Assembly: GCF_006007965.1 (NCBI RefSeq)
Contig: NZ_CP040748.1
Location: forward strand, 186,001-250,000
Length of the DNA: 64,000 nucleotides
From: Nocardioides jishulii
Lineage (GTDB): Bacteria > Actinomycetota > Actinomycetes > Propionibacteriales > Nocardioidaceae
Direction: 5' to 3'
This document shows, piece after piece, positions 24,939 through 31,567 of this stretch (position 1 is the stretch's first letter; every line of letters starts with the position of its first letter). Both the position numbers and the translations under genes were made by a program. Under the pieces are notes generated by a model, which was not told the DNA's origin, did not search any database, and saw only the letters and a program-made list of their open reading frames with translations.

Positions 24939-26471
24939 GTGAGTGTCTCCACCCCCGCTGCCCCGAGCCCGATCCCAGTCGTCGCCCAGCCCGTGCCGTC
25001 GGCCCGTCGTCGTTGGGCCGCCCTGGCGGTGCTGATGCTCCCCGTCCTGCTGGTCTCGGTCGACAACACCGCGCTCTCCTTCGCGGTGCCCTCGCTCGCC
25101 CGCGACCTGCGGCCGAGTGGCACCCAGCTGCTCTGGATCGTCGACGCCTACCCGTTGGTGCTGGCCGGGCTCCTCGTCGCCATGGGCTCCGTCGGTGACC
25201 GGATCGGCCGTCGTCGACTCCTGCTGATCGGTGCCGTCGGCTTCGCGGCGGTCTCGGGCGCTGCCGCCTTCGCGCCGTCGGCCGAGTGGCTCATCGCGGC
25301 CCGCGCGGCCCTCGGGTTCTTCGGCGCCATGCTCATGCCGGCCACCCTCTCGCTGCTGCGCAACATCTTCGTCGACGCCGACGAGCGTCGGAAGGCGATC
25401 GCCATCTGGGCCTCCGGCTTCTCCGGTGGCGCCGCGCTCGGCCCGATCGTCGGCGGCTGGCTGCTGGAGCACTACGAGTGGGGCTCCATCTTCCTGATGG
25501 CGGTGCCCGTGCTGGTGCCGTTGCTGGTGCTCGGCCCGCTGCTGCTGCCCGAGTCGAAGGACCCCGACCCGGGGCCCGTCGACCCCGTCGGGATCGCCCT
25601 GGCCGTGCTGGCCCTGGGAGGCTTGGTCTTCGCGGTGAAGGCGGCCGGCGCGGGCGACTCCGTCGGTGTCGTCGCGGTCGCAGCCCTGGTCGGCCTCGGC
25701 TCCGGCGTGGCGTTCGTGAAGCGCATGCTGGCCCGCCCGCAGCCCATGCTCGACGTCCGGCTCTTCTCCAACCGGGTCTTCTCCGGCGCGCTGGCGACCA
25801 ACCTGGTCGCGGTCTTCGCGTTCGTCGGCTTCATCTACTTCCTCAGCCAGCACCTCCAGCTCGTCGCCGGCTACTCGCCGATGACCGCCGGCTGGCTGAT
25901 GGTGCCCGGCCTGGTGGTCACGATCGTCTGCGGGTTGCTCGCCGTGCGTCTGGTCCGGCGACTGACCGCTGCCCAGGTGGTGGTGATCGGCCTGCTGCTC
26001 AACAGCGCCGGCTACGCCGTGGTCGCCCTGCTCGGCTCCGAGGGCTCCTTGGTGGCGCTGCTCGTCGGCTTCGTGATCCTCTCCGCGGGCGTGGGGCTGG
26101 CCGAGACCATCTCCAACGACCTCGCGCTCTCCGCCGTGCCGGTGGAGAAGGCCGGGGCGGCGTCGGCGGTCTCCGAGACCGCGTACGAGGTGGGGGCGGT
26201 GCTGGGCGTGGCCGTGCTCGGCTCGCTGCTCAACATGGCGTTCCGCACGGGCGTCGAGGTACCGGCGCAGCTGCCGGCCGACCAGGCAAGCCTGGCGGGG
26301 GAGACCCTGGCCGGGGCGGTCGAGGTCGCGGAGTCGTGGCCGGGCGCCGTCGGCGAGGCGCTGCTGCACTCCGCGTCGACCGCCTTCGACCACGGCGTCC
26401 TGCTGACGTCGGGCCTGGGAGTGCTGCTCACCGCCGCGATGGCGCTGGTGGCGCGGCGCGCGCTGCGCTGA
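24939..26471 (+). CDS. DHA2-type (14-TMS) MFS drug efflux transporter
   Basis: 510 residues, about 14 membrane helices. Motif A 'GSVGDRIGRRRLL' follows helix 2, and motif C-type 'GFSGGAALGPIVGGWLLEH' lies in helix 5, both characteristic of EmrB/QacA drug:proton antiporters. The 'SVDNTALSFAVPSLARDL' segment in helix 1 (motif D1) agrees. It is controlled by the divergent TetR gene through the operator at 24908-24931. Substrate spectrum unknown, likely cationic or lipophilic compounds. Confidence 0.9.
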   Translation: MSVSTPAAPSPIPVVAQPVPSARRRWAALAVLMLPVLLVSVDNTALSFAVPSLARDLRPSGTQLLWIVDAYPLVLAGLLVAMGSVGDRIGRRRLLLIGAVGFAAVSGAAAFAPSAEWLIAARAALGFFGAMLMPATLSLLRNIFVDADERRKAIAIWASGFSGGAALGPIVGGWLLEHYEWGSIFLMAVPVLVPLLVLGPLLLPESKDPDPGPVDPVGIALAVLALGGLVFAVKAAGAGDSVGVVAVAALVGLGSGVAFVKRMLARPQPMLDVRLFSNRVFSGALATNLVAVFAFVGFIYFLSQHLQLVAGYSPMTAGWLMVPGLVVTIVCGLLAVRLVRRLTAAQVVVIGLLLNSAGYAVVALLGSEGSLVALLVGFVILSAGVGLAETISNDLALSAVPVEKAGAASAVSETAYEVGAVLGVAVLGSLLNMAFRTGVEVPAQLPADQASLAGETLAGAVEVAESWPGAVGEALLHSASTAFDHGVLLTSGLGVLLTAAMALVARRALR

Positions 26472-26513
26472 TCCGACGACTGGCCTGACGGCTGGCCCGT
26501 GGGGCCCGCCTGG

Positions 26514-27437
26514 TCACCAGTCGGTGGTGTGGCACTCGTGACTGGTGCTCTCCACCTGCAGGGTGGCGTGCTCCATCTGGAAGCGCTCGCGCAGCACCTG
26601 CGCGGCGGCGGACAGCACGGCGTCCGTCTCGCCGGGCGCGGCGACCAGGTGGGCGGTGGCGACGTTCATGCCCGAGGTCAGGCACCACACGTGCAGGTCG
26701 TGCACCTCGCTGACGCCGGGGACCTCCGCCAGCGCGGCCTCGACCTCGGCGGGCACGATCCCGGCCGGCGCGTGCTGGCCGAGCACCTGGACGACCTCGC
26801 GGCCCAGCAGCACCGCGCGGACGACGACGAAGGCGGCGATGGCCAGCGCGACGACGGTGTCCCAGACGGGGTTGCCGGTCCACATGACGAGGAGTCCGGC
26901 GGCGATGACGCCGACCGAGCCGAGGGTGTCGGCCAGCACCTCGAGGTAGGCGCCCTTGACGTTGATCGACTCGCCGGCGCCGCCGCGCAGCAGGAACAGC
27001 GCCACCAGGTTGGCGACCAGGCCGAGGGCGCCGACCGCCAGCATGGGCCCGCTCGCCACCTCGACGTCCTCGCCGATGCGCAGCCGCGCCTCGTTGAGGA
27101 TGAAGACCGCCACGCTCACCATCAGCAGCACCGTCAGGCCGGCGGCGAAGACCTCGGCGCGGTAGGAGCCGAACGTCCGGCGGCCGGTGGAGTCGGGCCG
27201 CGTCGCGATCCGGGTGGCCGCCAGGGCGGCGCCGAGCGCGAGCACGTCGGCCGCCATGTGGCCCGCGTCGGAGAGCAGGGCCAGAGAGTCGGCGACCAGG
27301 CCCGCGACCAGCTCGACGACGAAGAAGGTGCCGATCACCCCGAGCGCGACCGCCAGCCGCCACCGGTGCCGCGCACCGGCGTGCGCGCCGATCCCGTGGC
27401 CGTGCCCTCCGCCCCCGTGGTCATGTGCACCTGCCAT
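26514..27437 (-). CDS. cation diffusion facilitator (CDF/ZitB-like) metal efflux protein
   Basis: 307 residues, six membrane helices. The N-terminus is histidine-rich (HDHGGGGHGHG) and the metal-binding pattern H-x-x-x-D is in helix 2 ('SDAGHMAADVLALG'); in helix 5 the equivalent is E-x-x-x-D ('YLEVLADTLGSVG'), a common actinobacterial variant. A cytoplasmic C-terminal domain ends 'TLQVESTSHECHTTDW' with further His/Cys. It exports Zn(II) or related divalent ions by proton exchange. TACCCT lies 6 nt before the ATG (leaderless). Divergent from the dehydrogenase operon. Confidence 0.9.
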   Translation of the reverse strand: MAGAHDHGGGGHGHGIGAHAGARHRWRLAVALGVIGTFFVVELVAGLVADSLALLSDAGHMAADVLALGAALAATRIATRPDSTGRRTFGSYRAEVFAAGLTVLLMVSVAVFILNEARLRIGEDVEVASGPMLAVGALGLVANLVALFLLRGGAGESINVKGAYLEVLADTLGSVGVIAAGLLVMWTGNPVWDTVVALAIAAFVVVRAVLLGREVVQVLGQHAPAGIVPAEVEAALAEVPGVSEVHDLHVWCLTSGMNVATAHLVAAPGETDAVLSAAAQVLRERFQMEHATLQVESTSHECHTTDW

Positions 27438-27557
27438 GCGAACAGGGTAGGTTCCATTCATCGTGTGTCGCGGCTCACACCCTCGATCCGGACGCACGAA
27501 CGACCACGACAGTGGAGTGCGGCAACCCCGACTCCACGCCACGGCGAAGGGAGCCAC

Positions 27558-28775
27558 ATGTCCCAGCACGACCCCGTAGTCGGCGCAGACCGTACGACGG
27601 ATCCGGACCCCGCAGGGGAGGGTCCGGAGCGCGTCGCCACGACGCAGGCGTTCGAGGAGGTCTTCGGGCCGGCCCGCGACAGCGAGCCCGAGCTGGTCCA
27701 GCTCCTCACGCCCGAGGGCGAGCGCCAGCACCACCCGCTCTTCGACCAGGACTTCGACGCCGACACCCTGCGCGGCTTCTACCGCGACATGGTGCTCGTA
27801 CGACGCCTCGACACCGAGGCCACGGCCCTGCAGCGCCACGGTGAGCTCGGCCTGTGGGCCCAGCTGCTCGGCCAGGAGGCGGCGCAGATCGGCGCGGGAC
27901 GCGCGCTGCGCGCCCAGGACCACGTCTTCCCGACCTACCGCGAGCACGGCGTCGCCTGGTGCAAGGGCGTCGACCCGCTGCGGCTGCTCGCGATCTTCCG
28001 TGGCGTCGACCAGGGCGCGTGGGACCCCGAGGCCCACCACTTCGGCCTCTACACGATCGTCATCGGCGCTCAGACGCTGCACGCGGTGGGCTACGGCATG
28101 GGCATGCAGCGCGACGGCGTCGTCGGCACCGGCGACCCCGACCGCGACGCGGCGGTGATCGCCCACTTCGGCGACGGCGCCTCCAGCCAGGGCGACGTCA
28201 ACGAGGCCTTCATCTTCGCCGCCTCCTACAACGCCCCCGTGGTCTTCTTCTGCCAGAACAACCAGTGGGCGATCTCCGAGCCCATCGAGCGCCAGTCGCG
28301 GATCCCGCTCTACCAGCGCGCCAACGGCTTCGGCTTCCCCGGCGTCCGAGTCGACGGCAACGACGTGCTCGCGACGTACGCCGTCACCCGCGCCGCCCTG
28401 CAGCGGGCGCGCGAGGGGCAGGGCCCGACGTTCGTGGAGGCGTACACGTATCGGATGGGGGCCCACACCACCACCGACGACCCGACCCGCTACCGGCTCA
28501 ACGACGACGTGGAGCGGTGGAAGCTGCGCGACCCGATCAAGCGTCTCGAGGTCTACCTGCGCCGCAACGGCCTCGTCGACGACGCCTGGCTGGCCGACCT
28601 CACCGCGGAGGCCGACGAGTTCGGCCGCACCCTGCGCGAGGGCTGCAAGTCGATGCCCGACCCGGCTCCCGCGTCGATGTTCGACCACGTCTACGCCGAG
28701 GAGACCGACGAGCTGCGCGCCGAGCGCGAGGGCTTCGCGGCCTACCACGCGTCCTTCGAGGCAGGTGTGTCATGA
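27558..28775 (+). CDS. pdhA: 2-oxoacid (pyruvate or branched-chain) dehydrogenase E1 alpha subunit
   Basis: 405 residues, thiamine diphosphate-dependent decarboxylase subunit. The ThDP motif 'GDGASSQGDVNEAFIFAAS ... CQNNQWA' (GDG-N-N) and 'PTYREHGVAWCKG' are present, as is 'EAYTYRMGAHTTTDDPTRYR' with the loop containing phosphorylation-site-like residues in other species. ATG 27558 follows AAGGGAG. First of three overlapping genes (E1alpha, E1beta, E2); no E3 gene is adjacent. The mycobacterial homologues (bkdABC) act on branched-chain 2-oxoacids, so the symbol pdhA follows common annotation only. Confidence 0.9.
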   Translation: MSQHDPVVGADRTTDPDPAGEGPERVATTQAFEEVFGPARDSEPELVQLLTPEGERQHHPLFDQDFDADTLRGFYRDMVLVRRLDTEATALQRHGELGLWAQLLGQEAAQIGAGRALRAQDHVFPTYREHGVAWCKGVDPLRLLAIFRGVDQGAWDPEAHHFGLYTIVIGAQTLHAVGYGMGMQRDGVVGTGDPDRDAAVIAHFGDGASSQGDVNEAFIFAASYNAPVVFFCQNNQWAISEPIERQSRIPLYQRANGFGFPGVRVDGNDVLATYAVTRAALQRAREGQGPTFVEAYTYRMGAHTTTDDPTRYRLNDDVERWKLRDPIKRLEVYLRRNGLVDDAWLADLTAEADEFGRTLREGCKSMPDPAPASMFDHVYAEETDELRAEREGFAAYHASFEAGVS

Positions 28776-29797
28776 GCGCGCCCGCGATCGAGCCCGTGGC
28801 GCCGGCGGCGGAGCGTACGACCGAACGGGTCACGCTGGCGAAGGCGCTCAACGCCGGCCTGCGCCGCGCGATGGAGGACGACGACACGGTCCTGGTGATG
28901 GGGGAGGACGTCGGCAAGCTCGGTGGCGTCTTCCGGATCACCGACGGCCTGCAGAAGGACTTCGGTGAGGACCGGGTGATCGACTCGCCGCTCGCCGAGT
29001 CTGGCATCGTCGGCACCGCCGTCGGCCTGGCGCTGCGCGGCTACCGCCCGGTGGTGGAGATCCAGTTCGACGGGTTCGTCTACCCCGCCTACGACCAGAT
29101 CGTCTGCCAGGTCGCCAAGATGCGCTACCGCTCGGGCGGCAACCTGCGGATGCCGATGGTCATCCGTATCCCCTACGGCGGGGGCATCGGCGCGGTCGAG
29201 CACCACTCGGAGTCGCCGGAGGCGCAGTTCGCCCACACCCCCGGTCTCAAGGTCGTCACCTGCTCCAACCCGGTCGACGGCTACTGGATGCTCCAGCAGG
29301 CGATCGCCAGCGACGACCCGGTGATCTTCCTCGAGCCGAAGCGGCAGTACCACGCCGACAAGGTCGACCTCGACGTCACTGCGACGCCCGACCAGCTCTT
29401 CGCCTCCCGCGTGGTGCGCGCCGGCACCGATGCCACGCTGGTGGCCTACGGGCCGCAGGTGAAGGTGGCGATGGCGGCCGCCGAGGCCGCGGCCAACGAG
29501 GGCCGCTCGCTGGAGGTCATCGACCTGCGTACGCTCTCGCCGCTCGACCTGGGGCCGGTCTTCGACTCCGTACGCCGCACCGGCCGCGCCGTCGTCACCC
29601 ACGAGGCGCACGTCAACCTTGGTATGGGCGCGGAGGTCGCCGCCCGGATCTCCGAGGAGTGCTTCTACTCGCTGGAGGCGCCGGTGCTGCGCGTCGGCGG
29701 CTACGACACCCCCTACCCGGCCTCGCGGATCGAGGAGGAGTTCCTGCCCGACCTCGACCGGGTGCTGGACGCCGTCGACAGGAGTTGTGCTTTCTGA
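28772..29797 (+). CDS. 2-oxoacid dehydrogenase E1 beta subunit
   Basis: 341 residues, transketolase-like pyrimidine-binding subunit pairing with E1 alpha. Seen: 'TVLVMGEDVGKLGGVFRITDGL' (with the catalytic Glu in GEDVG), 'DSPLAESGIVGTAVGLALRG', 'IRIPYGGGIGAVEHHSESPEAQFAH' and 'LRVGGYDTPYP' near the C-terminus. Start ATG overlaps the E1 alpha stop by 4 nt (ATGA), its stop overlaps the E2 start by 1 nt, so the subunits are made in step. In actinobacterial naming this is PdhB or BkdB; the true substrate is not decided by the sequence. Confidence 0.92.
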   Translation: MSAPAIEPVAPAAERTTERVTLAKALNAGLRRAMEDDDTVLVMGEDVGKLGGVFRITDGLQKDFGEDRVIDSPLAESGIVGTAVGLALRGYRPVVEIQFDGFVYPAYDQIVCQVAKMRYRSGGNLRMPMVIRIPYGGGIGAVEHHSESPEAQFAHTPGLKVVTCSNPVDGYWMLQQAIASDDPVIFLEPKRQYHADKVDLDVTATPDQLFASRVVRAGTDATLVAYGPQVKVAMAAAEAAANEGRSLEVIDLRTLSPLDLGPVFDSVRRTGRAVVTHEAHVNLGMGAEVAARISEECFYSLEAPVLRVGGYDTPYPASRIEEEFLPDLDRVLDAVDRSCAF

Positions 29798-31287
29798 TGC
29801 CTGAGTTCTTGCTGCCCGACGTGGGCGAGGGCCTCACCGAGGCCGAGATCGTGGAGTGGAAGGTCGCCGTCGGCGACGTCGTCGAGATCAACCAGCTCAT
29901 CGTCGACATCGAGACCGCGAAGTCGATCGTGGAGCTGCCGTCGCCCTTCGAGGGCACGGTGCTGGCGCTGCTCGTCCAGGTGGGCGACACCGTGCCGGTG
30001 GGGGAGCCGATCATCTCGATCGGAGACCCGGCTGCGCTGGCGGAGGCGCCTGCGGGTGCGCCGGTGGAGTCCCCGCTGGCGAAGGAAACTCCTTCGGAGA
30101 TGGAGATCGACCTCTCCAACCCCGCCGCGAGCGGTGGGTCGGAGGGCGAGTCGCTGGTCGGTCGCAACAAGGCCGAGCGTGGCCCCGTACGCCGCCCGCG
30201 CACCGGCTCTGCCTCCCCGTCGACGCTGGCCGGGGCTGCGACGCAGATGCAGGTGCAAGGTGCCTTCGCGCCGGGTGGCGCGCAGAGCCAGGAGGTGGTC
30301 AGCGCCGACGAGCCCGTCGTACCGGCGCCTCCGACCTCGGAGCCGCCGACTGCGGAGCCTTCGACCTCGCCTCGGAAGGAGTTTCCTGCCCGGCCGTCGG
30401 GCGCGCCCCGGAAGGAGTTTCCTTCCCGGCCGTTGGCAGCCCCCGCCACCCGCCACCTCGCCCGTGAGCACGGCGTCGACCTGGCCTCGGTGACGGCGAC
30501 CGGTCGTGACGGCGTGGTGACCCGCGACGACGTCCTCGGTGCGGTGGGTGCGCCGTCGACGCCGAGCCGCGTCAGTACCGACCCGCGCGAGCGCCGTGAG
30601 CCGGTCAAGGGCGTGCGCAAGATGATGGCGCAGGCCATGAGCGCCTCCGCCTTCACGGCGCCCCACGTGACGGAGTGGATCACTGTCGACGTCACGCGGA
30701 GCCTGCGCTACGTCGATCGGCTGCGGCAGCGCCCGGAGTACGCGGACGTCAAGGTGACGCCGCTGCTGCTCCTGGCTCGGGCCTGCATGCTCGCGATGAA
30801 GCGGACGCCGGAGATCAACTCGACCTTCGACGACGCGGCCGGTGAGGTGGTCTTCAAGGACTACGTCCACCTCGGCGTCGCCGCCGCCACCCCGCGCGGA
30901 CTGGTCGTGCCCAACGTCAAGGACGCCCACCAGATGCGGATGCTCGACCTGGCCCGCGCACTCAACCAGCTGACCGCGACGGCGAGGGACGGGCGTACGC
31001 AGCCTGCCGAGATGGCCGGGGGCACGTTCACCATCACCAACGTCGGCGTCTTCGGCGTCGACGCGGGCACGCCGATCATCAACCCCGGTGAGTCGGCGAT
31101 CCTCTGCTTCGGCGCGATCAACAAGCGGCCGTGGGTCGACGAGGAGACCGAGGAGCTGGTGGTGCGCGACGTGACCACGTTGGCCTTGTCCTTCGACCAC
31201 CGTCACGTCGACGGGGCAGCGGGATCGCAATTCCTGGCCGACGTGGCCTCGATCATGCGGGACCCGGCCAACGCGCTGCAGTTCTGA
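29797..31287 (+). CDS. dihydrolipoamide acyltransferase E2 component
   Basis: 496 residues: one lipoyl domain (1-76; lipoylated Lys42 in 'DIETAKSIVEL'), a long low-complexity linker (about 80-210), a peripheral subunit-binding domain (214-248, 'ATRHLAREHGVDLASVTATG'), and the catalytic domain with 'DHRHVDGAAGS' (His468, Asp472, Gly473). The linker contains two RKEFPxRP repeats and a third related stretch, each encoded by a 17-bp palindrome (30080, 30374, 30410), so a dispersed repeat seems to have been inserted in the reading frame. ATG overlaps the E1 beta stop by 1 nt. Partner E3 must come from elsewhere. Confidence 0.92.
   Translation: MPEFLLPDVGEGLTEAEIVEWKVAVGDVVEINQLIVDIETAKSIVELPSPFEGTVLALLVQVGDTVPVGEPIISIGDPAALAEAPAGAPVESPLAKETPSEMEIDLSNPAASGGSEGESLVGRNKAERGPVRRPRTGSASPSTLAGAATQMQVQGAFAPGGAQSQEVVSADEPVVPAPPTSEPPTAEPSTSPRKEFPARPSGAPRKEFPSRPLAAPATRHLAREHGVDLASVTATGRDGVVTRDDVLGAVGAPSTPSRVSTDPRERREPVKGVRKMMAQAMSASAFTAPHVTEWITVDVTRSLRYVDRLRQRPEYADVKVTPLLLLARACMLAMKRTPEINSTFDDAAGEVVFKDYVHLGVAAATPRGLVVPNVKDAHQMRMLDLARALNQLTATARDGRTQPAEMAGGTFTITNVGVFGVDAGTPIINPGESAILCFGAINKRPWVDEETEELVVRDVTTLALSFDHRHVDGAAGSQFLADVASIMRDPANALQF
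30080..30096. repeat. 17-bp palindromic repeat, copy 1 (inside E2 linker)
   Basis: CGAAGGA-AAC-TCCTTCG, perfect 7-bp arms with a 3-nt centre. Same plan as the copies at 30374, 30410, 60864 and 60918. Confidence 0.6.
30374..30390. repeat. 17-bp palindromic repeat, copy 2 (inside E2 linker)
   Basis: GGAAGGA-GTT-TCCTGCC, one mismatch in the arms; codes for part of the linker peptide RKEFPARP. Confidence 0.6.
30410..30426. repeat. 17-bp palindromic repeat, copy 3 (inside E2 linker)
   Basis: GGAAGGA-GTT-TCCTTCC, perfect arms; codes for part of RKEFPSRP. It lies 36 nt from copy 2, so the two also form a tandem 36-nt unit. Confidence 0.6.
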
Positions 31288-31474
31288 CGAGGGCGCCGTG
31301 ACTCCCGAACATGGGGTGCCCTGGAGTCTCTCGCGTCTCTGCTCACGTCGGACCTGACCAGACCAGCGCCGCTCCAACGGGCGGCTTTTCCGGGACAAGC
31401 GGGTGCTCGTTGGGGGTATATGCGGGGAAGCGGGAGCCGCATTTTCCAAAACTCGGGCCTCCCCGGGTTGTCAA

Positions 31475-31490
31475 TGTGAGATTGATCACA
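31475..31490. promoter_or_regulatory. perfect CRP/GlxR-type binding site
   Basis: TGTGA-GATTGA-TCACA matches the cAMP receptor protein consensus TGTGA-N6-TCACA exactly. It lies 78 nt upstream of the TTG start of the LamG gene. If the -10 is TAACGG at 31540-31545, the site would be centred near -70, a position used for activation; that promoter assignment is an inference. Confidence 0.65.
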
Positions 31491-31567
31491 TTTGCTGGCG
31501 ATGGCGCCTGGCCCTCATCAGTCGCGAGGCTCGGTCCACTAACGGTGACTACCGCAAGGGACGGGCA

